48,246 nt of DNA from an uncultured Oscillospiraceae bacterium (GTDB taxonomy: Bacteria > Bacillota > Clostridia > Oscillospirales > Oscillospiraceae), in the NCBI GenBank assembly GCA_949935795.1, contig CATLFX010000016.1, forward strand, positions 1 through 48,246. The letters are read 5' to 3'. Shown here piece by piece: positions 33,045 through 41,507 of the stretch (positions are counted from its first letter, which is position 1; each line of letters starts with the position of its first letter). The notes under the pieces were generated by a model that was given only the letters and a program-made list of their open reading frames with translations, had not been told where the DNA came from and did not search any database. The position numbers were made by a program, and so were the translations under genes.

Positions 33045-33089
33045 TTGACATTCGTAGTCCAATATGCTATAGTAGGCTTACACCAGTAA
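33045..33089 (+). promoter_or_regulatory. Promoter and candidate operator of BlaI/BlaR1 module 3
   Basis: TTGACA (33045-33050) and an extended -10 TGCTATAGT (TATAGT at 33068-33073) are 17 bp apart. TTAC-N4-GTAA (33078-33089) lies just downstream as a possible BlaI-type dyad, weaker than that of module 1. Confidence 0.7.
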
Positions 33090-33116
33090 ACCAATTGTAT
33101 GAAGGAGGGAATGGAC

Positions 33117-33500
33117 ATGGAGAACAGGCGGGACACCCTCTCCCCCAGCGAGTGGCGGGTGATGGAGTGCCTGTGGACGGGCCCCAAGACCCTGATGGAG
33201 CTGGTCCGGGCCCTCAGGGACAGCGCGGGCTGGGCCAAGAGCACCGTCACCACCATGGTGCGGCGGATGGAGGAAAAGGGGCTCATCGACTATGAGACGG
33301 AGGGCCGGACCAAGGTGTTCCGGGCGGCGCTGGCCCGGGAGGACGCGGCAGCGGCGGAGACCGATTCCCTTCTGGCCAGGGCTTTCCACGGCAGCGTGGG
33401 GCTGCTGGTCAGCTCCCTGGTGGACCGCAGCTCCCTGACCCGGGCGGATATCGACGAGCTGTACGCCATTCTGGACAAGGCGGAGGAGGAGTCAAAATGA
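33117..33500 (+). CDS. BlaI/MecI/CopY-family transcriptional repressor (module 3)
   Basis: This 127-residue winged-helix repressor has LSPSEWRVMECLWTGPKTLMEL and then KSTVTTMVRRMEEKGLIDYE as recognition and wing elements. A C-terminal dimer segment ends in LTRADIDELYAILDKAEEE. Three in-frame ATGs lie close together (33099, 33111, 33117). The last was chosen because it is 7 nt from GGAGGG, whereas 33111 lies almost on top of that site and 33099 precedes it. The stop overlaps the start of the BlaR1-type gene by 4 nt (ATGA), as is usual for such pairs. Confidence 0.9.
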   Translation: MENRRDTLSPSEWRVMECLWTGPKTLMELVRALRDSAGWAKSTVTTMVRRMEEKGLIDYETEGRTKVFRAALAREDAAAAETDSLLARAFHGSVGLLVSSLVDRSSLTRADIDELYAILDKAEEESK

Positions 33501-36118
33501 AGCCGGTTTTGATCACATCGTCCATCCTGATTCTACTGCTGGCCGCCCTGCGGCCCCTGCTCCGGGGCAGGGTAGACCCCCGTTTGCAGTACGCCCTGTG
33601 GCTCATCATCGCCCTGCGGCTGCTGGTCCCCGTGGAGCTGGCCGACAGCGCCTACAGCGCCCTGGCCTTGCTGGACCGGGCGGAGGGGCCCGCCCGCGCC
33701 GCCCAGGCCATCGGACAGGCCCATGTGCCCATCCCGGCCCAGTCCTATGACAGCGCCTACGTCCAGGTCATCCGGGAGTATGAGGAAAACGGGGTGGACA
33801 CCACCCAGCTCTCCGACCGGGAGCTGGAACGGGTGGACGCCCAGGCCCGGGAGCGCTCCCAGGGGGCCACCCTGGCCCAGCTGTTTGAGCAATACGCCCG
33901 TCCCGTATGGCTGGGCGGGGCCGCGCTGGCGGGGCTGTGGTTTCTGCTGGTGAACCTGCGCTTCCGGCGGCGGCTGAGGGCGGCGGAGCTGGCGGTGATA
34001 GACCCCTCCGTCAAGCTCCCGGTGTACGTGTCGGACGCCCTCCCCTCCCCCTGCCTGTTCGGGACCTTCCGGCCTGCCATCTACGTCACCCCCCACGCCG
34101 TCCAGAACCCGGACCACCTGCGCCACGTGCTGGCCCACGAGTCCACCCACTACCGCCACAAAGACCACTGGTGGGCGCTGGTGCGGTGCCTGTGCCTCTG
34201 CCTGTACTGGTTCGACCCCCTGGTGTGGTGGGCGGCGGCCCTGTCCCGCCAGGACTGCGAGCTGGCCTGTGACGCGGGGGCCATCCGCCGCCTGGGCGAG
34301 GAAGAGCGCATCCCCTACGGCCGCACCCTGGTGGGCATGATCGCGGCGGGGCGGTGCTCCCTCATGCAGACCGCCACCACCATGACCGGCGGCAAGCGCC
34401 GGGTCCGCCAGCGGGTGCGCCTCATCGCCCGCAGGCCCAAAACCGTCCTGGCCGTGGTGCTGGCCCTGGTGCTGGTGCTGGGCGTCGCCGTGGGGTGCAC
34501 CTTCACCGGCGCGCCGGAAAATTCCGACCCCACCACGGACAATCTGCAAGAACGGCTGCTGGACGTGCCGGTGACGCTTCAAGCGGACATTGTGAGCAGT
34601 GTGGCAGATGCCGCGATGGACGATGGAGTGGCCGTTAGCTATACGATGAACCGGCCTGAGTGGACGCAGCTGGATGCCGGACTGGGCTGGTTGCTGAACG
34701 TAACCCAGATATCTCAGGCAGAGCTTGACGAGCACCGGGACACCGGCGGCTGGGAGTGCTTTGCCCGAAACGGCGGCACCTATTTCGTCATTACCTATGC
34801 CACCGATGTGCGCTTTTACTCGCCGGACGATGCGGAGCCCTTCCACAACGCCTTCAACGCCATCCGGGCCTACGCCATGGAGCAGGTGCTGGAGACCGAC
34901 GGTGTGGAGCCCTACAGCCCGGATGAAAACCGCCAGCCCCTGGACACTCTGCAAGCCCGGCTGATGGCCCTGCCGGAGGAGTGGCGGGACAAGGTAAGCG
35001 CCTCCCCGGCCATGGGCGGCGAGGTGAGCTGCCTGGCCTCCTATGCGCTGAACGACCCCAAATGGCAGGACCTGTGGGGCGGCTGGCTGGTGGACCTGTA
35101 CCAGATGGACGAGGCCGGGATTCAGGAAAGACTGAACCAGGAGGGGCTGTGGCCCGCCGTGGACATCTTCGCCCGGAGCGGCGATCAGTATTACGCCCTG
35201 ATCTGGCCCAGCGACGGGCGGTATCAGAACAGCAATGAGTTCTGGGACGCCGTCAACGCCATCAAGGACCACGTGAAGGCCACGGTGCTGGCCACCGAGG
35301 GCGTGGAGCCCTTCGATCCCTACACCACCCCGCCCCACTTCTTCTCCAACGTGCCGTCGCCACCGCTGGAGCTGGGCAGCTACGCCATCGACGGCATGGA
35401 CTACACCCTGGTCACCTCCTATGAGCAGGTCCCGGAGGACCCGGAGCAGTGGTATCTGGCGGGCTACCTGCCCGGCTACCCCGTGTGGATGTTCACCCGC
35501 GATCGCGGCCAGGAGACCATGTTCCAGGTGGAGGACCAACTCACCCAGGTGTTCCCCTACACGGCCCGCCGCTTCGGCGGGGGGCAGACCCACGATGGCT
35601 ACGCGCCCCAGCTTATGCAGCTTCCGGGCTTCGGCTGGGGGCCCAAGGGCACCTCCGGCCCCTTCGCCGTCATCACCCATCTGTTCCAGGGGGGCGCCGA
35701 CCAGCAGTACCAGCTGACGGTCTACGACCTGGGGACCGATGCCGTCACCCCCTACGTCCACGACTGGAAAGCCCTGATGAAGGATTTTAATATGAACCGC
35801 GTCGTGACACTGGATGAGGCCAGACATTCCGCCATCATCTCCTACAGCGGACAAACTGTCAAGCTGGAATTCGACGAGGCTGAATGGGCAAACATCCAGC
35901 AGTATGGCTTCTCCGCTGAGACCTATGAATACTGCATGAACTACTATTTCAACGATGACGGCACCTTCGATCTGGCAATGCCCGTCAACCCCTTCACCAC
36001 CGATCAGATCGCCGTCTGGACGTTGCGCTTCACCGGAAACGGGTTCGAGACTAGGCCCGCCAGCTTCCGCTTTGTCCAGAGCGACGACGTCTACACCTAC
36101 ATCTCCACCATCCATTGA
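33497..36118 (+). CDS. BlaR1/MecR1-type M56 membrane metalloprotease with duplicated sensor (module 3)
   Basis: This 873-residue protein has N-terminal membrane helices and an M56 protease domain with VLAHESTHYRHKDH (HExxH at residues 214-218) and DCELACDAGAIRRLG. A further helix lies near residues 315-335. The C-terminal extracytoplasmic part holds two tandem copies of a unit of about 130 residues. They start at LQERLLDVPVTLQADIVSS (about 350) and LQARLMALPEEWRDKVSAS (about 483), and each ends in VEPYSPDEN or VEPFDPYTT. A different C-terminal domain follows. No transpeptidase motif was seen. The ligand is unknown; the tandem repeat suggests a sensor built by duplication. Translation is coupled to the repressor. 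Confidence 0.86.
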   Translation: MKPVLITSSILILLLAALRPLLRGRVDPRLQYALWLIIALRLLVPVELADSAYSALALLDRAEGPARAAQAIGQAHVPIPAQSYDSAYVQVIREYEENGVDTTQLSDRELERVDAQARERSQGATLAQLFEQYARPVWLGGAALAGLWFLLVNLRFRRRLRAAELAVIDPSVKLPVYVSDALPSPCLFGTFRPAIYVTPHAVQNPDHLRHVLAHESTHYRHKDHWWALVRCLCLCLYWFDPLVWWAAALSRQDCELACDAGAIRRLGEEERIPYGRTLVGMIAAGRCSLMQTATTMTGGKRRVRQRVRLIARRPKTVLAVVLALVLVLGVAVGCTFTGAPENSDPTTDNLQERLLDVPVTLQADIVSSVADAAMDDGVAVSYTMNRPEWTQLDAGLGWLLNVTQISQAELDEHRDTGGWECFARNGGTYFVITYATDVRFYSPDDAEPFHNAFNAIRAYAMEQVLETDGVEPYSPDENRQPLDTLQARLMALPEEWRDKVSASPAMGGEVSCLASYALNDPKWQDLWGGWLVDLYQMDEAGIQERLNQEGLWPAVDIFARSGDQYYALIWPSDGRYQNSNEFWDAVNAIKDHVKATVLATEGVEPFDPYTTPPHFFSNVPSPPLELGSYAIDGMDYTLVTSYEQVPEDPEQWYLAGYLPGYPVWMFTRDRGQETMFQVEDQLTQVFPYTARRFGGGQTHDGYAPQLMQLPGFGWGPKGTSGPFAVITHLFQGGADQQYQLTVYDLGTDAVTPYVHDWKALMKDFNMNRVVTLDEARHSAIISYSGQTVKLEFDEAEWANIQQYGFSAETYEYCMNYYFNDDGTFDLAMPVNPFTTDQIAVWTLRFTGNGFETRPASFRFVQSDDVYTYISTIH

Positions 36119-36165
36119 GCGCTTCCGCCCCGTCTGCGCGGGCGGCGGCGGGCGAAAAGAAAATA

Positions 36166-36194
36166 TTGTAGACCAGCCCGCTTTTTGGTATACT
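36166..36194 (+). promoter_or_regulatory. Promoter of the sulfite/nitrite reductase gene
   Basis: TTGTAG (36166-36171) and an extended -10 TGGTATACT (TATACT at 36189-36194) are 17 bp apart. Confidence 0.75.
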
Positions 36195-36208
36195 ACCAGA
36201 AAGCGGGC
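36176..36208. promoter_or_regulatory. 33-bp palindrome covering the -10 box (candidate operator)
   Basis: GCCCGCTTT (36176-36184) and AAAGCGGGC (36200-36208) form outer arms. TGGTA (36186-36190) and TACCA (36194-36198) form inner arms with the same centre (36192). Only one pair (36185/36199) is mismatched. The -10 element is inside it, so a dimeric or tetrameric repressor is the simplest reading. Confidence 0.7.
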
Positions 36209-36256
36209 CTCTCTCATCCGGGCGGCCCATCCATAACGAAAGGCTGTGACCAAACC

Positions 36257-37807
36257 ATGGACAAACAGTGGACCGATACCTTCCAAAAGGAGATCGAGGG
36301 CTTCAAGGACGCCATCGCCGCCTTTGACAAGGGCGAGCTGGACCGCAAAGCCTACAAGGGCGTGTCCGGCGGCTTCGGCTCCTACGCCCAGCGGGACCCC
36401 TCCAAGCATATGCTGCGCCTGCGCCTGCCGGCGGGGCGGCTCACCCTGGAGCGGCTGAAATTCCTGGCCGATTCTGTTGAGAAGGAGCGGGTGGGGCGGC
36501 TCAAGCTCACCACCTGCGAGACCATCCAGCTCCACGACCTGTCCGCCGCCCAGGTGCCCGCCCTCATGGAGGCGGCCATGGATAACGGCGTCTACACCAA
36601 GGGCGGCGGCGGGGACCACCCCCGCAACGTGATGTGCAGCCCCCTGTCCGGCGTCCAGCCCGGGGAGTGCTTCGACCCCACCCCCTACGCCGAGGCGGTG
36701 ACGGACTACCTGCTGTCTATCTGCCGGGATATCCACATGCCCCGCAAGCTGAAAATCGCATTCTGCAACGGGGCGGACGACTGCGTCCACACCGCTTTCC
36801 GGGACATGGGCTTTATGGCCCGGGAGGACGGCTCCTTCGCCCTGCGCATCGCCGGGGGCCTGGGCATGCTCAATCCCTCCATGGGCGTGCTGGTGGAGGA
36901 GCACGTCCAGCCCCGGGAAATTCTGTACTACGTCCGGGCCATGATCGACACCTTCTGCCAGCACGGAAACTATGAGAGCCGGGTGAAGGCCCGCACCCGC
37001 TTCATGCAGGAGGCCCTGGGCCCCGAGGGGCTGAAACAGGCGTTTTTGGACAACGTGGCCGCCCGCAAGGCGGAGGGCGGGCTGGACCTGCCCCGGCTGG
37101 AGGCCCCCGCCGCCCTGGACAAGGGGGACAAGACCCTGTCCCACCCCCGGGCCATCCCCCAGAAGCAGCCCGGCCTGTATGCGGTGAAATACCATCCCAT
37201 CGGCGGGCTGCTGCCGGTGGACAAGCCCGCCCAGCTCTACGCCCTGCTGAAGGACATGGCGGGGACGGAGGTCCGGGTGGCTCCCGACGAGACGCTGTAT
37301 ATCATCAACCTGTCCGCCGGCGAGGCGGAGCGGGTGCTGGAGGCCACCCGGGACGGGGCCCAGACCCGGTTTGAGCACAGCGTGGCCTGCATCGGCGCGT
37401 CCACCTGCCAGCAGGGGGTCCGGGACAGCCAGGGCGTCCTCCAGGCCATGGTGGACGCGGCGCGGGCGGCGGACCTCCCCGACGGGGCCCTGCCCCGCGT
37501 GTGCATCTCCGGCTGCCCCTCCAGCTGCTCCGCCCATCAGGCGGGGGCCGTCGGCTTCCAGGGCTGCGTGAAGCCGGTGGACGGCAAACCCCAGCCCGCC
37601 TTCCGGATGTTCCTGGGGGGCAGCGACCAGGCGGGCAAGGCCCGCTTTGGCGAACCGGCGGCCACCATCCTGGAGCGGGACCTGCCCGCCCTCATGGCGG
37701 AGCTGGGCCGGGCCGCCGCGGACGCCGGACAGAGCTGGGAGGAGTGGTCGGCGTCCCATTCCCAGGAGCGGGACGGCATCATCCAGAAATACGACGGCAT
37801 CCAATAA
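36257..37807 (+). CDS. Nitrite/sulfite reductase (siroheme, [4Fe-4S])
   Basis: This 516-residue protein has two ferredoxin-like half domains (about residues 40-110 and 310-370) and the siroheme/[4Fe-4S] region. The latter carries the coupled cluster motifs CIGASTC (C-x5-C, about residue 380) and CPSSC (C-x3-C, about residue 420). It should reduce sulfite to sulfide or nitrite to ammonia with electrons from ferredoxin. No flavoprotein partner and no sulfate-activation genes lie nearby, so sulfite versus nitrite cannot be decided. ATG 36257 was chosen for the MDKQWTDTFQKEIEGFKDA start; the ribosome site (GAAAGG) is rather far. A 33-bp palindrome overlaps its promoter. Confidence 0.88.
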   Translation: MDKQWTDTFQKEIEGFKDAIAAFDKGELDRKAYKGVSGGFGSYAQRDPSKHMLRLRLPAGRLTLERLKFLADSVEKERVGRLKLTTCETIQLHDLSAAQVPALMEAAMDNGVYTKGGGGDHPRNVMCSPLSGVQPGECFDPTPYAEAVTDYLLSICRDIHMPRKLKIAFCNGADDCVHTAFRDMGFMAREDGSFALRIAGGLGMLNPSMGVLVEEHVQPREILYYVRAMIDTFCQHGNYESRVKARTRFMQEALGPEGLKQAFLDNVAARKAEGGLDLPRLEAPAALDKGDKTLSHPRAIPQKQPGLYAVKYHPIGGLLPVDKPAQLYALLKDMAGTEVRVAPDETLYIINLSAGEAERVLEATRDGAQTRFEHSVACIGASTCQQGVRDSQGVLQAMVDAARAADLPDGALPRVCISGCPSSCSAHQAGAVGFQGCVKPVDGKPQPAFRMFLGGSDQAGKARFGEPAATILERDLPALMAELGRAAADAGQSWEEWSASHSQERDGIIQKYDGIQ

Positions 37808-37815
37808 ATGGCAGA

Positions 37816-37849
37816 CCGGGGCGGGTATTCCGCCCCGGCGCCGTTTTTT
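37816..37849 (+). terminator. Terminator after the sulfite/nitrite reductase gene
   Basis: CCGGGGCGG (37816-37824) pairs with CCGCCCCGG (37830-37838) and is followed, after 5 nt, by T6 (37844-37849). Confidence 0.8.
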
Positions 37850-37964
37850 GCGGGAGGTTTTGTGAAAAAGTCCCCAAAGGGGCTTGCGCCCAGCGGGAAA
37901 GGATGGTACATTTATGAGGAGCGAAGCCGCTCCAATCAACCTGACCAAAGGGACGTGATCCGCC

Positions 37965-40250
37965 ATGAAAGACCAGCTCAACGCCGCCCCCCTGCCCAGC
38001 GCGAATCCCTGCTATGTGAACCGGGAGCTGTCCTGGCTCCAGTTCAACCGCCGGGTGCTGGAGGAGGCGGAGGACCCCGCCAATCCCCTGTGTGAGCGGC
38101 TGAATTTCGCCTCCATCTTCCAGAGCAACCTGGACGAGTTCTATATGGTCCGGGTGGGAATGCTGATGGACACCCTCCACCTGGAGGCGGTGGACGACAA
38201 GACCGGCATGACCTCCGCGGAACAGGCCGCCGCCGTCCTGGACAGGACGCGGGAATACCTGGCCCAGCGGGACCGGATCTGCAAGGACCTGCTGCGGGAG
38301 CTGGCGGGCCAGGGGGTGGAGCTGTGCCGGTTCCACAGCCTCCAGGACAAAACCCAGTCCTTCCTGGAAAAATATTTTACCTCCAACGTCCTGCCCCTGC
38401 TGTCCCCCCAGATCATCGGGCGCAAGCAGCCTTTCCCCTTCCTGCGCAACAAGCAGATCTACGCCGTGGCCATCCTCAAAACCAAGAACGGCGGCGAGCG
38501 CATGGGCATCGTCCCCTGCGGCGAGGGGGTTCTGAGCCGGTTGGTCCCCCTCCCCGGCGAGGGCCAGCGCTTCATCCTGGTGGAGGAGCTCATCGCCAGC
38601 TTTCTGCCCAAAATCTTCGCCCATTACAAGGTGGAGGGCACGGTGCTGATCCGGCTGCTGCGCAGCGCCGACATACACATGGACGACGCCTCCTCGGAGA
38701 TGAGCGACATGCTGGCGGAGGAGTACCGCAAAAGCATGGAGAAGATGATCCGCCGCCGCAAGCGCCTGCGCCCGGTGAAGCTGGACTATCAGGGCAAGCT
38801 CACCGACTCCGTCCGGGACAGCCTGTGCCGCTGCCTGGACCTGTCCAAAAAGCACCTCTTCGCCAGCGAGATTCCCCTGGACCTGTCCTTTGTGGGGACG
38901 CTGCGGGATATGCTCCGGGACAAGACCGGGCTGTTCTACCCCCGCCGGGTGCCCCAGAACTCCCCCAACGTGGACCCCCTGGCCCCCATGACGGAGCAGA
39001 TCAGAAACCGCGACCTGATGCTCACCTACCCCTATGAGAGCGTCCGGCCCCTGCTGCGGCTCCTCCAGGAGGCGGGCCAGGACCCGGACGTGGTGTCCAT
39101 CAAAATGACTCTCTACCGGGTGGCCCACAACAGCAAGATCGTGGAGGCCCTGGTGGACGCCGCCGAGAACGGCAAAGAGGTGGTGACCCTGGTGGAGCTC
39201 CGGGCCCGGTTCGACGAGGAGAACAACATCGGCTGGTCCCGGGTGCTGGAGCGGGCGGGCTGCCGGGTGATTTACGGCCTGGACGGGCTGAAGGTCCACT
39301 CCAAGCTGCTGCTCATCACCCGGATGCACCAGGGCCAGGTGGAGTATATCACCCAGGTGGGCACGGGGAACTACAACGAGGACACGGTGCGGCTGTATAC
39401 CGATTTCGCCCTCATGACCGCCAGCCCCGAGATCGGCGCGGACGCCGCTCAGGTGTTCAACGCCCTGTCCATGGGCGAGGTGGTGGAGGACAGCCACCAG
39501 CTCATGGTGGCCCCCGCCTGCCTGCGCGGCAGAGTCGCCGCCCTCATTGACGAGGAAATCCAGCAGGCCAAGGCGGGCAGTCCCGCCTATCTGGGCTTCA
39601 AGCTCAACGGCCTCACCGATAAGCCCCTCATCGACAAGCTCATCGAGGCCTCCCAGGCCGGGGTGAAAATCGACCTGGTGATCCGGGGCATCTGCTGCCT
39701 GATCGGCGGCGTGCCCGGCTATACGGAAAACATCCGGGTGGTGAGCATCGTGGGCCGCTACCTGGAGCACGCCAGAATCTACCTCTTCGGCCTGGGAGAG
39801 CGCCGCCGGGTGTACATCTCCTCCGCCGACTTCATGACCCGCAACACCACCCGCCGGGTGGAGGTGGCCGCGCCGGTCTATGACCCGGACCTGCGGGCCC
39901 ACCTGGAGCAGATGTTCCAGGACCAGCTCCGGGACACCGCCAAGGGCCGCTTGCAGCAGCCCGACGGCTCCTACGCCCGGGCCCAGGGGGAGCTGTTCAA
40001 CTCCCAGGAGTGGTTCTGCGACCAGGCCGGCTGCGGCGCGTGGGCCCTGCCCGGGCTTGTCAAGGAGACTCCCGCCCCCAAAGCGGCGGAGCCCGCCAAA
40101 AAGCGGCCCTCTCCCCCTCCGGCGGCCCCCGGAGCCCCCGCCCCCAAGCCCTTGCCCGTCAAGAAGGCTCCCGCGCCCCAGAAACGGCCCGCCGTCAAGA
40201 TCCAGGCCCGCCGCACCGGCCTGTTAGGGCGCATTTTCGGGCGCGATTGA
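37965..40250 (+). CDS. ppk1: Polyphosphate kinase 1 with a basic, proline-rich C-terminal tail
   Basis: This 761-residue protein has the PPK1 domain order. The N domain begins YVNRELSWLQFNRRVLEEAED, followed by the head domain. The C1 domain holds the catalytic histidine in GLKVHSKLLLI (about H445), and the C2 domain ends near residue 680. It makes polyphosphate from ATP reversibly. After the family end comes a low-complexity tail of about 65 residues rich in Pro, Ala and Lys (PAPKAAEPAKKRPSPPPAAP onward), ending in ARRTGLLGRIFGRD. The tail could bind polyphosphate or nucleic acid; this is inference. It is followed by the phosphofructokinase gene after 53 nt without a visible terminator. Confidence 0.95.
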   Translation: MKDQLNAAPLPSANPCYVNRELSWLQFNRRVLEEAEDPANPLCERLNFASIFQSNLDEFYMVRVGMLMDTLHLEAVDDKTGMTSAEQAAAVLDRTREYLAQRDRICKDLLRELAGQGVELCRFHSLQDKTQSFLEKYFTSNVLPLLSPQIIGRKQPFPFLRNKQIYAVAILKTKNGGERMGIVPCGEGVLSRLVPLPGEGQRFILVEELIASFLPKIFAHYKVEGTVLIRLLRSADIHMDDASSEMSDMLAEEYRKSMEKMIRRRKRLRPVKLDYQGKLTDSVRDSLCRCLDLSKKHLFASEIPLDLSFVGTLRDMLRDKTGLFYPRRVPQNSPNVDPLAPMTEQIRNRDLMLTYPYESVRPLLRLLQEAGQDPDVVSIKMTLYRVAHNSKIVEALVDAAENGKEVVTLVELRARFDEENNIGWSRVLERAGCRVIYGLDGLKVHSKLLLITRMHQGQVEYITQVGTGNYNEDTVRLYTDFALMTASPEIGADAAQVFNALSMGEVVEDSHQLMVAPACLRGRVAALIDEEIQQAKAGSPAYLGFKLNGLTDKPLIDKLIEASQAGVKIDLVIRGICCLIGGVPGYTENIRVVSIVGRYLEHARIYLFGLGERRRVYISSADFMTRNTTRRVEVAAPVYDPDLRAHLEQMFQDQLRDTAKGRLQQPDGSYARAQGELFNSQEWFCDQAGCGAWALPGLVKETPAPKAAEPAKKRPSPPPAAPGAPAPKPLPVKKAPAPQKRPAVKIQARRTGLLGRIFGRD

Positions 40251-40303
40251 CCTGTTTATTCGGCCGAAAAGGCTAAAAATAGAGTTGGAAAGGAAGCATC
40301 ATC

Positions 40304-41389
40304 ATGAAACGAATCGGAATGCTCACCAGCGGCGGCGACTGCCAAGCCCTCAACGCCACCATGCGCGGCGTGGCCAAGGGCCTCTACAACATCTACGGCA
40401 ACGGCGTGGAGATCATCGGCTTCATCGACGGCTACAAGGGCCTGATGTATGAGGATTACAAAAAACTGACCCCCATCGACTTCACCGGCCTGCTCACCCG
40501 GGGCGGCACCTTCCTGGGCTCCAGCCGCCAGCCCTTCAAGCTGATGCGGACCCCCGACGAGAACGGCCTGGACAAGGTGGAGGCCATGAAATACACCTAC
40601 CGCCGCCTGCGGCTGGACTGCCTGGTGGTGCTGGGAGGCAACGGCAGCCAGAAGACCGCCAACCTGCTGAGCGAGGAGGGGCTGAACGTCATCGGCCTGC
40701 CCAAGACCATCGACAACGACCTGTGGGGCACCGACACCACCTTCGGCTTCCAGTCCGCCATCGGCATCGCCACCGACGTCATCGACTGCATCCACACCAC
40801 CGCCGCCTCCCACAACCGGGTGTTCATGGTGGAGATCATGGGCCATAAGGCGGGCTGGCTGACCCTGAACGCCGGCATGGCCGGCGGTGCGGACATCATC
40901 CTCATCCCCGAGATTCCCTACAACATCGACTCCGTGGTGGCCAAGATCAACCAGCGGGCCAACGCCGGCCACGGCTTCACCATCCTGGCGGTGGCCGAGG
41001 GCGCCATGTCCAAAAAAGAGGCGGAGATGTCCAAGAAGGAGTACAAAAAGCACATGGCGGAGCTGCTGGAGCAGTACCCCTCCGTGTCCTACGCCATCGC
41101 CGACAAGATCCTCAAAAAGACGGGCAAGGAAGTCCGGGTCACCGTCCCCGGCCACATGCAGCGGGGCGGCACCCCCTGCGCCTACGACCGGGTGCTGTCC
41201 TCCCGGCTGGGGGCCACGGCGGCGCTGATGATCTCCAAGGGTGAGTACGGCAATATGGTGGCCATCCACGACCACGTCATCACCTCCGTGCCCCTGAAAG
41301 AGGTGGCGGGCAAGCTGAAGACCATCGACCCCAGCTCCGACATCATCACCGAGGCCCGCCTGCTGGGCATCAGCTTCGGCGACGACTGA
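40304..41389 (+). CDS. pfkA: 6-Phosphofructokinase with mixed ATP/PPi signature
   Basis: This 361-residue protein has the PfkA fold. MLTSGGDCQALNATMRG lies at the N-terminus, LGGNGSQKTA forms the phosphoryl-donor site, LPKTIDNDLWGTDTTFGF is the catalytic loop, and VPGHMQRGGTPCAYDR the allosteric/substrate region. In ATP-dependent enzymes the first site reads GGDGS and the loop PGTIDND. PPi-dependent enzymes have GGDD and PKTIDND. Here the Gly of the ATP type, an Asn for the Mg-binding Asp and the Lys of the PPi type are combined, which is the group III pattern. Donor use cannot be read with certainty. AAAGGAAG precedes the ATG. Confidence 0.93.
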   Translation: MKRIGMLTSGGDCQALNATMRGVAKGLYNIYGNGVEIIGFIDGYKGLMYEDYKKLTPIDFTGLLTRGGTFLGSSRQPFKLMRTPDENGLDKVEAMKYTYRRLRLDCLVVLGGNGSQKTANLLSEEGLNVIGLPKTIDNDLWGTDTTFGFQSAIGIATDVIDCIHTTAASHNRVFMVEIMGHKAGWLTLNAGMAGGADIILIPEIPYNIDSVVAKINQRANAGHGFTILAVAEGAMSKKEAEMSKKEYKKHMAELLEQYPSVSYAIADKILKKTGKEVRVTVPGHMQRGGTPCAYDRVLSSRLGATAALMISKGEYGNMVAIHDHVITSVPLKEVAGKLKTIDPSSDIITEARLLGISFGDD

Positions 41390-41402
41390 ACGCGCATCCA
41401 TG

Positions 41403-41433
41403 GGACCGCCCCAGCCCGGGGCGGTCCTTTTTT
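41403..41433 (+). terminator. Terminator of the ppk1-pfkA unit
   Basis: GGACCGCCCC (41403-41412) pairs with GGGGCGGTCC (41418-41427) and is followed by T6. Confidence 0.9.
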
Positions 41434-41456
41434 GCAAAAAAAGTGGAATTTAAGGC

Positions 41457-41484
41457 GAACCTTTCGCCCCGTCCGGCGGTATAT
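41457..41484 (+). promoter_or_regulatory. ECF-type autoregulatory promoter
   Basis: GAACCTTT (41457-41464) resembles the AAC-type -35 box of ECF sigma promoters, and GGTATAT (41478-41484) is the candidate -10. No convincing sigma-A boxes were seen in this spacer. The position just ahead of an ECF gene fits autoregulation. Confidence 0.6.
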
Positions 41485-41507
41485 ATCAGTGAAGGGAGGC
41501 GGGGCCC

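Noticed and set aside
34470-34510. A lipoprotein box (AVGC) in BlaR1 module 3
   Set aside because: The sequence follows an internal membrane helix, not an N-terminal signal, and the -3 residue is Ala; a lipobox there would be meaningless without cleavage evidence.
33533-37981. A 1482-codon minus-strand open frame across BlaR1 module 3 and the reductase gene
   Set aside because: It is the complement of two clearly recognised genes and has no start signal or domain.
37862-38095. A small frame starting GTG at 37862 behind GGGAGG, upstream of and overlapping ppk1
   Set aside because: The second half is only the out-of-frame reading of ppk1 and the first 35 residues match nothing known. The ribosome-like site may be chance next to the terminator. 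A short leader peptide cannot be fully excluded.
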